Part shown: positions 1-8,932 of the stretch, piece by piece | Numbering within the stretch: position 1 is the stretch's first letter | Layout: every line of letters begins with the position of its first letter | Assembly: GCF_020099395.1 (NCBI RefSeq) | Contig: NZ_CP083590.1 | Location: 7,192,001-7,256,000 of the forward strand | From: Streptomyces mobaraensis | Lineage (GTDB): Bacteria; Actinomycetota; Actinomycetes; Streptomycetales; Streptomycetaceae | Direction: 5' to 3' | Length of the DNA stretch: 64,000 nt | The notes under the pieces: model-generated | Seen by the model: only the letters and a program-made list of their open reading frames with translations | What the model was told of the DNA's origin: nothing | Databases searched by the model: none | Made by a program: the position numbers and the translations under genes

Positions 1-1
1 C

Positions 2-232
2 CAGTCGTCGGTGTCGCTCGCCGACTACCAGAAGCTGGTCAAGGCCCGCTACGCCGACAAGCAGCCCGGCTCGGAGTACGACACCAAGGGCTTCTCCAGC
101 GGCTTCGGCACCGGCCGCCCGCACTCCTCGACGTCCTCGACCCCGCTGATCGTCGGCGGATCGGGCGCCGCCCTCGCCCTCGCCGGCGGCGCCGTCGGCC
201 TCCGCCGCCGCAAGCGCGCACGTCTCCGCTGA
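2..232 (+). CDS. 3' end of a C-terminally membrane-anchored protein (partial)
   Basis: Only the last 76 codons are present; the reading frame is open at the left edge. The visible tail is a hydrophilic stretch, a Ser/Thr/Gly-rich spacer (GRPHSSTSSTP), one hydrophobic segment (LIVGGSGAALALAGGAVGL) and a basic end (RRRKRARLR). This is the layout of a C-terminal membrane anchor of an exported protein. There is no LPxTG motif before the hydrophobic segment, so sortase attachment is not supported. The catalytic or binding domain lies outside the window and I do not recognise the family from the tail. Confidence 0.6.
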   Translation, partial: QSSVSLADYQKLVKARYADKQPGSEYDTKGFSSGFGTGRPHSSTSSTPLIVGGSGAALALAGGAVGLRRRKRARLR

Positions 233-379
233 CGAGCGCGGACGACCCGTACGTCCCCTCCAGGCTCCGCCCCGGTCTTCCGGCCCCCTCCACGCCCGGA
301 ACCGGGGCGGAGCCCTGCCCGGACGCGGCCCGGGGGTGCGGGAGGCGGACGGGTGCGGCGGGGCGTGCCCTCAGGGCGC

Positions 380-1678
380 TCAGGGCGTCGGCGCGACGTG
401 GTCCGTGAACCACTCGCACGCCAGCTCGGCCACCGTGTCCAGGGCGCCCGGCTCCTCGAACAGGTGGGTGGCGCCGTCCACGACCACCAGCCGGTTCTCG
501 CAGCGCAGCCGCGCCGCCGCCTGCCGGTTCAGATCCAGGACGGCCTGGTCCAGGCCGCCCACCAGGAACAGCGTCGGCGCCCGGACGGCCTCCAGGCGGT
601 CCATGGCCAGGTCCGGCCGGCCGCCCCGGGACACCACGGCCGCCGGGCCCTCCCGGCCCTCCTCGGCCGCCGCCCACAAGGCCGCCGCCGCACCGGTGCT
701 CGCGCCGAAGTAGCACAGCGGGACGGACTCACGGCGCATCCACTCCGTCACCTGCCCCAGCCGCCCGGCCAGCGGACCGATGTCGAAGACCTTCGCCCGG
801 TCCTCCGCCTCCTCCGGCGTCAGCAGGTCGAACAGCAGCGTCCCCAGACCCGCCCGGTTCAGCACCCCGGCCACGGCACGGTTGCGCGGACTGTGCCGGC
901 TGCTGCCGCTGCCGTGCGCGAACAGGACGACCGCCGGCGCGCCCGGCGGCATCGTCAGGTCGCCGTCCAGGGTGACCGTACGGTCGTCCACCGGCAGCTT
1001 CACCGGGGCCGGGCCGTGGATGTGCGCCCCGGTGTGGGGCGGCGCGGACGTGTCGTGCCGCAGCAGGGCCACGACCTCCTCGTCCTCCGTCTGCGAGAAG
1101 TCCCGGTACCACTCGCCCACCGCCGAGAACCCGGCCGGCGCGGACAGGTACACCAGCTCGTCCGCCTCGCCGCGCAGCGACTCCACCGCGTCCGGCGAGG
1201 TCACGGGTACGGCCAGGACCACCCGACGGGCACCCAGGGCCCGCGCCACCCGGCACGCCGCGACGGCCGTGGAACCGGTGGCGATCCCGTCGTCCACCAC
1301 CACCGCCGTCCGGCCCTCCAGCGGCACCCGCGGCCGCCCGCCGCGGAAACGGTCGGCCTGCTCCCGCAGGTGGCGCTCCTCGGCCCGCTGGACCTCCACC
1401 AGGTCGTCCTCGTCCACCCGCCCCATCCGCATGATGTCGTCGCGCACCACCCGCACGCCACCCTCGCCGAGCGCCCCGAAACCCAGCTCCCGGTGCGAGG
1501 GAACACCCAGCTTGCGCACCAGGATCACGTCCAGCGGCGCCCGCAGCGCCCGGGCCACCTGGTAGGCCACCGGCACACCGCCGCGCGGGAGGCCCAGCAC
1601 GACGGGATCGTCTCCGCGCAGGTGCTCCAGCCGCTCGGCCAGCCGCCGGCCCGCGTCCACTCGGTCGTCGAATCGCAT
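380..1678 (-). CDS. Phosphoribosyltransferase / dienelactone-hydrolase-like fusion protein
   Basis: The predicted 432-residue protein has two domains. Residues about 1-210 are a type I phosphoribosyltransferase fold with the PRPP-binding loop VVVDDGIATGSTA at about 126-139. Residues about 225-432 are an alpha/beta-hydrolase of the dienelactone hydrolase type, with GASTG carrying the likely nucleophile serine, an Asp in the GGLDQAV region and a late His (DGATHLF). The start ATG (MRFDDRVDAG) is chosen because family members begin this way; the frame is open further upstream but that part is unlike protein. Such fusions are known in actinobacteria, often near stress genes. The substrates of both halves are unknown. 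The gene stands alone, convergent with nothing and followed by a 145-bp gap. Confidence 0.85.
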   Translation of the reverse strand: MRFDDRVDAGRRLAERLEHLRGDDPVVLGLPRGGVPVAYQVARALRAPLDVILVRKLGVPSHRELGFGALGEGGVRVVRDDIMRMGRVDEDDLVEVQRAEERHLREQADRFRGGRPRVPLEGRTAVVVDDGIATGSTAVAACRVARALGARRVVLAVPVTSPDAVESLRGEADELVYLSAPAGFSAVGEWYRDFSQTEDEEVVALLRHDTSAPPHTGAHIHGPAPVKLPVDDRTVTLDGDLTMPPGAPAVVLFAHGSGSSRHSPRNRAVAGVLNRAGLGTLLFDLLTPEEAEDRAKVFDIGPLAGRLGQVTEWMRRESVPLCYFGASTGAAAALWAAAEEGREGPAAVVSRGGRPDLAMDRLEAVRAPTLFLVGGLDQAVLDLNRQAAARLRCENRLVVVDGATHLFEEPGALDTVAELACEWFTDHVAPTP

Positions 1679-1796
1679 CGTCCACCTCCGGCAGCCGGAC
1701 GCGCCCGGCCGGCGGGAAAGGGGTCTCCCCGGCGGGTAAGGGGTCTCCCTTCCACTATGCGACCCCCGCCTGTGCGCACCAACCCGGCCGGGGCGC

Positions 1797-2243
1797 TCAC
1801 CCGCCGTCCGCCAGCGCCGCCCGGACGCGCTCCGCGACCCCCGCCGCCTCCTCCTCCGACGCGTACCGCGTACGCGGCCAGAAGAAGCCTCGGAGCCCGT
1901 CCTTCCGGTTGCGCGGCACGACGTGCACATGGAAGTGCGGCACCGACTGGCTCACCTTGTTGTTCGCCGCGACGAACGAACCGGCCGCGCCCATCCCGCG
2001 CTCCACCGCCCCGGCGACCCGCCGCACCCGCGCGAAGAACGGCCCCACGTCCGCCTCCGGCACGTCGGTCAGGGTCACCACGTGCCGCCGGGGCACCACC
2101 AGTACGTGCCCGGGGAACAGCGGCCGGGCGTCCAGGAACGCCACCACCGCGTCATCCGCCAGCACGTGGTGGGCGGGCGCCTCACCCGTCACGATCGCGC
2201 AGAAGACGCAGGGCGATTTCGGTGTCGTCTGTTGTTCCCGCAT
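1797..2243 (-). CDS. HIT family nucleotide-binding hydrolase
   Basis: The 148-residue protein carries the histidine-triad motif HFHVHVVPR near residue 105, plus the N-terminal CVFCAIV Cys pair and the HVLVVPRRHV strand usual in Hint/HIT hydrolases. HIT enzymes hydrolyse nucleoside phosphoramidates or dinucleoside polyphosphates through a covalent nucleotidyl-histidine. The ATG of MREQQTTPKS is used because the conserved CxxC follows about ten residues later. The specific substrate cannot be told from the sequence. It is transcribed away from the NTPase cassette that follows. Confidence 0.85.
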   Translation of the reverse strand: MREQQTTPKSPCVFCAIVTGEAPAHHVLADDAVVAFLDARPLFPGHVLVVPRRHVVTLTDVPEADVGPFFARVRRVAGAVERGMGAAGSFVAANNKVSQSVPHFHVHVVPRNRKDGLRGFFWPRTRYASEEEAAGVAERVRAALADGG

Positions 2244-2596
2244 GGGTTCGAGTCTCCCTGGGGCCTCGGGACAGTGGGTTGACAGCGGAATCCGGAGGGC
2301 CGGACCGGTGGTCGACAGAGGTGACGTAGTAGGTATCCCGTCGGGTTGGCCTGCCTCGGTGCGCCGGTGTCTCCGTGCTGCCGGCCGTCCGCGTCGGCCT
2401 CCCGGAGGCATCGTCGAGCAGGCGCCGGAAGCCTGTGAGATCGGGGTGGCCCCTCGTGCTCTGCGAGCTGCCTGCCGCCAGAGGGCCTTTTCCGTCAGTG
2501 ATCGGTCATGTCTCGGCGGCTACTATCCGGCTGCCGCCGAGGCATCATGGGCGTGGATGCAGTCGTGCTCCGTCGTGGACAGCCGTGGGGGTAACG
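2244..2596. other. Intergenic region upstream of the NTPase cassette
   Basis: This 353-bp stretch separates the divergent HIT gene and NTPase cassette. I see no convincing coding frame. It contains a TTGACA hexamer at 2279-2284 and, closer to the cassette, a strong inverted repeat (2512-2541) described separately. The base composition is mixed and less GC-rich than most of the window. Confidence 0.5.
2512..2541. promoter_or_regulatory. Inverted repeat enclosing a TACTAT hexamer upstream of the cassette
   Basis: Perfect 9-bp arms CTCGGCGGC (2512-2520) and GCCGCCGAG (2533-2541) flank a 12-nt loop starting with TACTAT, which fits a -10 hexamer. The element ends 55 bp before the first cassette gene. 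It could be a repressor site over the promoter or an RNA hairpin in the leader; the sequence alone does not decide. Confidence 0.4.
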
Positions 2597-3064
2597 GTGA
2601 TCGCGGAATCATTGGCAGCGCTGGCAGGAGCGGGAGCGACAACACTCGTTTCGGCGATGACCACCGAACTCTGGCAGGGTACCCGGGAAGGCGTGGCCAG
2701 GCTTTTCCGACGGCACGCCCCGAACCGGGAGACCGGTGTGGTGGCGCTGTTGGACGAGGACGCCCGCACGGTGGGCGCTGTGGATGGCGAGGAGGCCGGT
2801 GAGGTCCGCAGGGAGCTGGTGCCGGTGTGGCGACGTCGGTTACTCGCCCTGCTGGTCGAGCATCCGGAGTCGATGGAGGAATTGCGCGAGCTGGTCGAGC
2901 GCACTGGTTCACGGCTGCCAGGTGGTCAGCAACCGTGGTCGCAGACGAATATCGCGCACGGCAGTGCCACTCAGTTCGCCGTTCAAGGGGGCAATATCGT
3001 CTATCACCAATCCGGCGGTGAGCATCCCGCGTCCGATGCTTTCCGAACGGGGGACGAGGCGTGA
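2597..3064 (+). CDS. Small protein of the NTPase/TPR cassette, unknown function
   Basis: The predicted 155-residue protein begins VIAESLAALAGAGATTLVSAM, a small-residue-rich helix, followed by a charged helical middle and a Gly/Asn/Gln-rich end (FAVQGGNIVYHQSGG). The GTG start at 2597 has a G-rich stretch five bases upstream; an in-frame GTG at 2585 is an alternative. The stop overlaps the start of the NTPase gene by four bases (GTGA), so the two are probably translationally coupled. Proteins of this pattern accompany STAND-like NTPases in streptomycetes as far as I know, but no function is established. It may be an adaptor joining the NTPase to an effector. Confidence 0.7.
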   Translation: MIAESLAALAGAGATTLVSAMTTELWQGTREGVARLFRRHAPNRETGVVALLDEDARTVGAVDGEEAGEVRRELVPVWRRRLLALLVEHPESMEELRELVERTGSRLPGGQQPWSQTNIAHGSATQFAVQGGNIVYHQSGGEHPASDAFRTGDEA

Positions 3065-6000
3065 CCTCGGCCGGCGACGGCCGGCAGATACCGGGTGAGG
3101 GGCACCAGGAGGTTCGAGCGGTCGGTGGTTTCGCGTACGGTGCTGTGGGCGCGGACATCCATGTATTCGGCGACGGTAGTCCTCTCTACCTGCTTCTCCG
3201 GCATCCGGAAATTGTCGCTCAGGGCTCCGACTGGCTGCGGGCGCAGCCGAGCCGGATGTTGGACGCCCGGCTTGAGGTAGTCGAATTCACCGGCAGAGAA
3301 GACGAATGGGCCCAACTGATCGCCTGGCGGGATTCCTCGGACCGGCTGGCGGTGCGCTGGTTGCACGGCGCCGGCGGGCAGGGCAAGACGCGGCTGGCGG
3401 CCCGGCTCGCCGCCGATGGCGAGGAATCCGGATGGCTCGTGGTCCATGCGGTACACGGAACCGACACCCATCCGCCGACTGAGGGCAGCCATGATCTGCG
3501 CGTGCGCGGTCACCGGGGAGTGCTTCTGCTCGCGGACTACGCCGACCGGTGGCCCCTAGGGCACTGGAACTGGCTTTTCCGAAACAGTCTGATGCGTCAA
3601 TCGGTACCGGTCCGGGTGCTGCTGTCGGCTCGGTCGGCACACGGTTGGCCGGCCTTGCGCGGGGTGCTGAACCGGCTGCGTCTGGGGGCGGAAACCTCGG
3701 ACCAGTTCCTCGCGCCACTGCTGGGAGAGCATGGATTCCGGGACCGGCTGTTCCGTGTTGCGCGCGACTGCTTCGCCCGCCACTATCCGGACCGGGCGCC
3801 GGGTGCCGCCGCGTGCTCGGTGGATCTGGCCCACCCGGACTTCGGTCTGACCCTTGCGGTACACATGGCCGCCCTGGTGGCGGTGGACGCCCGGGCATAT
3901 GGACGTACGCCGCCGACTGACATGCTCGGCCTCACCGGCTACCTGCTTGACCGGGAGCAGGAGAACTGGAGGCAACTGTACGAGAATCGCGCGTGCGGCC
4001 TGGATTTCCGTACACCGGACCAGGTACTGGGCCGTGCGGTGTTCACCGCGATCCTCGCCGGTCCGCTACGGCGTGAGCGTGCGGAAGAACTGCTGGAAGC
4101 GCTGATGTTCGAGAGACCGGGCCGAGTGCTCAGCGATCACGCCGTCTGCTACCCCTCCACGCGGTCCGAAAGCGCTGACGTTCTGGAACCCCTGCTGCCG
4201 GATCGGCTGGCTGAGGACTTCCTCGCGCTCACCGTGCCGGGAAGCCCCGTCTCGGGACACCCCACCGACCCGTGGTCGGTCACCGCGGCCCACACCGTTG
4301 TCGAAAGGCGCCGTGGTCAGCCCGTGCCTTGGACCGGGCGCGCTGTCTCCTTCCTCGCCGCGGTCACCGAACGCTGGCCGCACGTAGGCGAACGAGTGCT
4401 GTATCCGCTGCTTTTGCGGGAACCTTCGCTTGCCATAGCCGGGGGAAGTGCGGCGCTTTCCTCGCTGGCCAGGATCGAGGGCGCCGACCCGGGAGTTCTC
4501 GCGGCCGTCTACGAGTGCGTACGGCGCAGTCAAGCGGCCGAAGCCGCCGTAGGCGGCGGCGACCTCGGTGAGCGGATGGTGGCCGACCGACTGGCGGCCG
4601 TCGGTGACGAGGAGACTCGGGCCGCGCTGCTCCTCGAACTCGCCGAACGGCGTGGCGCGGCCGGCCGGTGGGAGGAAGGCAAGGACGCCGCCGAGGAATC
4701 CGTCGTCCTGCTCCGTCGGCTGGCTCATACTATGCCCGAGCACGAATATGCACTGACAGTGGCTCTTCACCAGTTGGGTGTCCAATTAACGACCACCCAT
4801 CGGTATGCTGACGCCCGTCGTGTGCTGGAGGAGGCATTGGCCCTTTGCCGCCCCAAGGCGGCTCTGGAACCCCAGTCGGCCACGCTCCTGCCCCACTTGC
4901 TGCATGTGCTGGCCCAGACGTTCTGGGCGACCGACGACATCGACCAGGCGTTGGCCCTGACACAAGAAGCCCGCCGGCTGTACGATGACCTGTTCCACCG
5001 TGATCCGTCGGGATGGGTGTGTAATCTGAGTTTGCAGTCGCGGTTGTTGAGCGACCAGGGGGCGTTGCTGGCTCGAATCGGCCGCCTGCAAGAGGCCCTG
5101 GAGCTGGCCGAGGGAGCGGTAGTCCTCGCTCGCTTGTTCCCGCTGCTGCAACCCGACGCAGTCCCTCAGAGCTTGGCCCGCGCACTCCTGACGGTGGGCA
5201 AGCTGCAATATGAGACCGGCCGGTTGGCGGACGCCGCGCAGCTTGTGGCGGAGGCTGTCCGTCTCTACCGGCAACTGGCCCGAGTGCACCCCGGCGGCTA
5301 TCGGCGGGAACTCACGAGTGCCGTGGCCACTTTGGCAGGGATGCTCGCGGAGGCTGGACGGCACGTCGAGGCGCGCATTGCCGCAGAGGAAGCGATCGCG
5401 CTCCGCGAGCAAGGGGAATCTCAGGGTGATCACTATGCCGCGGGTTGGGTAACGGCCCTGTACTTGGTGCGTCACTCGGAAGGCCCTGAAGAGAGGCTGC
5501 CCTGGGGCACCGAGCAGGAGATCGGCGAGGCGGCGGAGCGGCTCGTCCGAAGCGAGGAGTGGCCAGCGTTATGGGAGTTGACCTGTTCTGTTCCCATCCT
5601 GGATGCCATACAGCTGGTGCACCGGTTCCCCGGAGGGTGCTGGCAACCCCCGGACGCGACCGGGCGGGCGCTGATGCGACGACTGGCCTCGGTCGACCGG
5701 CGTTCGGTCGAAGCGTTCACCGAAATCTGCGCCCTGGCCGGGACTCGACAGCTTCCACTGGCCATGGATTCGACATGCCATCTCGCCTTCGCATTCGGAC
5801 GACCGTGGATGACGTGCACCGCCTATGGCGAAGACGGTCTGCGGATGGCGTCGGTGGACCTGACCACCGGGCGAAGGCAGCAGGTGTACCAGGGCGGGGC
5901 GTACCACGAAGCTGTCGTCTGCATGGGGGACGACGGCGTTGTGGCAGTGCGTCATGCGGAACGCAACGGCAGCGTCCCGGGTGAATTGGTGCGGTACGTC

Positions 6001-6837
6001 AACGGGACGGCACAGGTCATAGCCTCCGGGGCCGCCCTGTACGGCGCGGCGGGTGCGGCCACCGCCGACGGGTTCCTGATCGGATCGCGTTTGGTTCCCA
6101 CTGTGCTGGTGGGTACCAGCGACGGGCTGTACGAGGCCGATCTGTTCTCGATCGGCCTCTCCCGTGGCGACCGCTTGGCAGTCGACCCGACCGGTACTCG
6201 GGTCGCCTTCGCCCACGGCGATCGGTTCGTGGTCACGGATACCTTGATGCGGTCTGTTTACGCACAGGCTGTCGTCCGACCCCACCAGGGCGAGATCACC
6301 GGCCTGGTGATGCCGGCCCCCGACGAGGTGCTCACCACGGACGCTGACGGTCGGATGTGCCGCTGGCAGTCGGTCGGCGACGAGTGTCATCTGATCGCTT
6401 CTGCCGAGCAGGCGCCTGAGCTCATTGACCTCTTCACCCTGACGGGGTGGCGAATCGTCGGCGGGTGGGCTCTGAGGGAGGGCATGCCTTTCTTCCTCGA
6501 CAGCTCCACCTTGGTGCCAGTGGCCCCGCCCCGGCTCGTCAAGGACTTTCTCACCGAGTTGCAGGACATCACGGTGTCACCGGACAGACGGTATCTCGTC
6601 CACAGTAAAGGCGTGTATCCCAGCTCATCAGACGGTTGTCACCCCCAAGCCGTCATCACCGTTCACGACCTGGAGCACCCGACAGCCTGGCCGCACCGTC
6701 CGCTTGCATCGCTGACTGAGCGGGATCGGGCAGCGCTGGACGTTCTCGAAGCGCCTTCACCCGAATTGCGTGACTTACTCAACCTTATGCGTGCGGCGGC
6801 CGCCTATCGGTCCGAGCGAGCGAACACGACTGCGTGA
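3061..6837 (+). CDS. STAND-like P-loop NTPase with TPR repeats and beta-rich C-terminus
   Basis: The 1258-residue protein has a Walker A motif GAGGQGKT at residues 103-110, a Walker B-like LLLADYADR at about 154-163 and a following VLLSARSA strand with a possible sensor arginine. A large helical region follows; TPR-like helix pairs run from about 535 to 800 (for example RYADARRVLEEALALC). Residues about 880-1250 are rich in short beta strands and look like a degenerate propeller. The N-terminus (GFAYGAVGADIHVFGDG) resembles the end of the preceding small protein in composition. The GTG start overlaps the upstream stop. This architecture is typical of signal-transducing STAND ATPases used in programmed cell death, defence or regulation; the role here is unproven. 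The gene uses more A/T-ending codons than its flanks, which suggests acquisition. Confidence 0.8.
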   Translation: MTSAGDGRQIPGEGHQEVRAVGGFAYGAVGADIHVFGDGSPLYLLLRHPEIVAQGSDWLRAQPSRMLDARLEVVEFTGREDEWAQLIAWRDSSDRLAVRWLHGAGGQGKTRLAARLAADGEESGWLVVHAVHGTDTHPPTEGSHDLRVRGHRGVLLLADYADRWPLGHWNWLFRNSLMRQSVPVRVLLSARSAHGWPALRGVLNRLRLGAETSDQFLAPLLGEHGFRDRLFRVARDCFARHYPDRAPGAAACSVDLAHPDFGLTLAVHMAALVAVDARAYGRTPPTDMLGLTGYLLDREQENWRQLYENRACGLDFRTPDQVLGRAVFTAILAGPLRRERAEELLEALMFERPGRVLSDHAVCYPSTRSESADVLEPLLPDRLAEDFLALTVPGSPVSGHPTDPWSVTAAHTVVERRRGQPVPWTGRAVSFLAAVTERWPHVGERVLYPLLLREPSLAIAGGSAALSSLARIEGADPGVLAAVYECVRRSQAAEAAVGGGDLGERMVADRLAAVGDEETRAALLLELAERRGAAGRWEEGKDAAEESVVLLRRLAHTMPEHEYALTVALHQLGVQLTTTHRYADARRVLEEALALCRPKAALEPQSATLLPHLLHVLAQTFWATDDIDQALALTQEARRLYDDLFHRDPSGWVCNLSLQSRLLSDQGALLARIGRLQEALELAEGAVVLARLFPLLQPDAVPQSLARALLTVGKLQYETGRLADAAQLVAEAVRLYRQLARVHPGGYRRELTSAVATLAGMLAEAGRHVEARIAAEEAIALREQGESQGDHYAAGWVTALYLVRHSEGPEERLPWGTEQEIGEAAERLVRSEEWPALWELTCSVPILDAIQLVHRFPGGCWQPPDATGRALMRRLASVDRRSVEAFTEICALAGTRQLPLAMDSTCHLAFAFGRPWMTCTAYGEDGLRMASVDLTTGRRQQVYQGGAYHEAVVCMGDDGVVAVRHAERNGSVPGELVRYVNGTAQVIASGAALYGAAGAATADGFLIGSRLVPTVLVGTSDGLYEADLFSIGLSRGDRLAVDPTGTRVAFAHGDRFVVTDTLMRSVYAQAVVRPHQGEITGLVMPAPDEVLTTDADGRMCRWQSVGDECHLIASAEQAPELIDLFTLTGWRIVGGWALREGMPFFLDSSTLVPVAPPRLVKDFLTELQDITVSPDRRYLVHSKGVYPSSSDGCHPQAVITVHDLEHPTAWPHRPLASLTERDRAALDVLEAPSPELRDLLNLMRAAAAYRSERANTTA

Positions 6838-6848
6838 GGGAGGTTTCC

Positions 6849-7940
6849 GTGATCGATGAGGGAGATGAAGGTGTCGCCCTTGAACTGAGCGCCGAATTTT
6901 TTCAGCGTCTTCGAGGATCCGTTGCGGAGGCGGCCGGGCGGAAGGGACCCGACCATGTGGACGTGCTGAGCCTGCGTGCCAACCAGGTGATGTTCCATTT
7001 GATGGCCGCCTCCGCACTGCGGTCCCGGGGTGATGACGCCGAGGATCTGCTCGAGGCCGTCGTTCGCGAGTTGCAGGCCATTCTGGCCGGGTACGAGGCC
7101 GCGCTCGGTCCGGAAAGTGTGCAGACCTTGATGGTCTGTACCCAGTTGGCTGGTGCCTGCCATGCCGCCGCACGCAATGCCGAGGCCATCTCGTACTACG
7201 AGCGGGCGTTGACCGGCTACGAGCGCAAGCTGGGCCGGGATGCCACGGAGACTCTGACCACCCTGCATGACTTGGCCAAGGTCTGCCGTGCCGAGGGGCA
7301 GACCGAGCGGGCTGTCGCATTGCTGGAGGAGGCCGTGGCGGGTAGTAGACGATCCTTGGGCCCGGAGTGCGAGGAAAGCAGGGAACGCGCAATGCAGCTG
7401 TTCACCGCCTACCTCGACGCCCGCCGCTATCCGGAGGCCCTCGCCCTCGGTCGGCAATTGCTCGGCGAGCACGAGCGCTACTTCGGTGCCGATCATCTGC
7501 GGACTTTTGCTTTCATGTCGGACTTGGGTGTCGCCCACCATGAGGCGGGAGATCCTCAGCGGGCCCTTGAGTGGTACGAACGAGCGCTTGCCGGGATCGT
7601 CCCGTTTTGCGGGCCAGATCACTCAGTGGTGGTCGCGGTACGAAGGGACCTTGCCGTGGCCTACCTTGACGTGGCGCGGCCTGCCGACGCGATTGAGCCG
7701 CTGCTCGCCAACCTGGACACGTACCAGCGCCTCCAGCACCCTGATCATGCCGTCATCCATGACACGCGCCACCGTTTGGCCCGCGCCTACCGACAGGCTG
7801 GGCAGCACGCGGAGGCGGCAGCGGCTTTCGAGCGGCTGCTCACCGACTTCCTGCGTGTCAACGGCGTAGACCATCCAGCGGTTCCCGACCTGCGTGCGGA
7901 GGCCGAACGGGCCTGGTCCGATGCCGACGCAAGGCGGTGA
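6849..7940 (+). CDS. Tetratricopeptide repeat protein of the NTPase cassette
   Basis: The 363-residue protein is almost entirely repeated helix pairs of TPR type, with recurring A-x-x-x-Y-x-x-A-L patterns (AISYYERALTGYER, ALEWYERALAGIV). No enzymatic motif is visible and there is no signal peptide. I chose GTG 6849 because GGGAGG lies five bases upstream; the in-frame GTG at 6834 would overlap the NTPase stop by four bases. It follows the NTPase gene closely and shares its lower GC, so it probably belongs to the same transcript and offers a protein-interaction scaffold. Confidence 0.75.
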   Translation: MIDEGDEGVALELSAEFFQRLRGSVAEAAGRKGPDHVDVLSLRANQVMFHLMAASALRSRGDDAEDLLEAVVRELQAILAGYEAALGPESVQTLMVCTQLAGACHAAARNAEAISYYERALTGYERKLGRDATETLTTLHDLAKVCRAEGQTERAVALLEEAVAGSRRSLGPECEESRERAMQLFTAYLDARRYPEALALGRQLLGEHERYFGADHLRTFAFMSDLGVAHHEAGDPQRALEWYERALAGIVPFCGPDHSVVVAVRRDLAVAYLDVARPADAIEPLLANLDTYQRLQHPDHAVIHDTRHRLARAYRQAGQHAEAAAAFERLLTDFLRVNGVDHPAVPDLRAEAERAWSDADARR

Positions 7941-8191
7941 TCGGTCCCTTCGGCGGCCGGCGAACACCCCGATCACTTCCTTACGGCCCTGGCATCCAGG
8001 CGGTCGTACAACCAAGCGCAGGACATAGTCGACATCGCGTGGACCGTCGACTGGATGGAGAGCCCGTTCTTCCGATGCCTCCGCCGATGGGGCCGTATCG
8101 CTGAGCGGGAGGGGCTCATGAAACGCCCGCGAGGGGGCAAGCGCACCCCGTCAGGTGATCTTGAAAGCCGACGTGGGGGGAGCCGCCGACG

Positions 8192-8917
8192 ATGACGATG
8201 CCCGAACCCTCCGTCCCTCGGCGGGGCCGCACCGGACGCCGGACCGCCTTCGCCCTCGCGCTGCTCGCCATCGTCGTCTGCGGCGTCGGCCTGACGCTGC
8301 GGACCGCCGCCGCCCACGCCGGCGACCATCCGGCCGGGGCCCTGACCGCCCTGGTCGCCCTGGTCGCGCTCGGGGGCGCCGGGGCGGCGGGCCTGCGTGG
8401 CCGGTACCGGCCACGCGGTGCGTTCAGGGCGCCGGCGGAGGACCGCGGGGATCGGCCGGGACTCGTGGTGGAAGCCGTTCCGCCGGTGGACTACGCCGCC
8501 ATGGACGCCGCCGAGTTCGAGCAGGCGATCGCCGGACTGTGCGCACGCGACGGCTGCACGGACGTCCATGTGGTCGGCGGCGCGGGCGACCTCGGGGCCG
8601 ACGTCCTCGCCACCGCGCCCGACGGGCGGCGCCTCGTCGTGCAGTGCAAGCGGTACGGGCCCGACCACAAGGTCGGCTCCCAGGATCTGCAACGCTTCGG
8701 CGGGACCTGCTTCACCATCCACGGCGCCCACATCGCGGCCCTCGTCACCACCAGCGACTTCACCGGACCCGCGCTCGAGTACGCCGCCCGCAGCGGCATC
8801 CTCTGCCTCGACGCGCGGGCCCTCGCCGCGTGGAGCGACGGCGGGGCGCCGCCGCCGTGGCGGCAGGGGGAAGGGTTCGCGGAGTGGGACGGGCCGGTGG
8901 TCGGAGGGTGCTCGTGA
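8192..8917 (+). CDS. Membrane-tethered Mrr-like restriction endonuclease-fold protein
   Basis: The 241-residue protein starts with two hydrophobic segments (about residues 18-38 and 48-68), then a cytoplasmic nuclease-fold domain. The Mrr/PD-(D/E)xK signature is visible: GADVLATAPDGRRLVVQCKRY near residues 135-155, with the Asp and the Q-x-K pair, preceded by the helix with FEQAIAGLCARDGC. This family is annotated as restriction endonuclease in actinobacteria; some members target modified DNA, others may act in recombination. No methyltransferase gene is near, which fits a modification-dependent or housekeeping role rather than classical restriction. A second ATG lies two codons downstream. 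Confidence 0.8.
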   Translation: MTMPEPSVPRRGRTGRRTAFALALLAIVVCGVGLTLRTAAAHAGDHPAGALTALVALVALGGAGAAGLRGRYRPRGAFRAPAEDRGDRPGLVVEAVPPVDYAAMDAAEFEQAIAGLCARDGCTDVHVVGGAGDLGADVLATAPDGRRLVVQCKRYGPDHKVGSQDLQRFGGTCFTIHGAHIAALVTTSDFTGPALEYAARSGILCLDARALAAWSDGGAPPPWRQGEGFAEWDGPVVGGCS

Positions 8918-8932
8918 GTACGGGGTGCGGTC

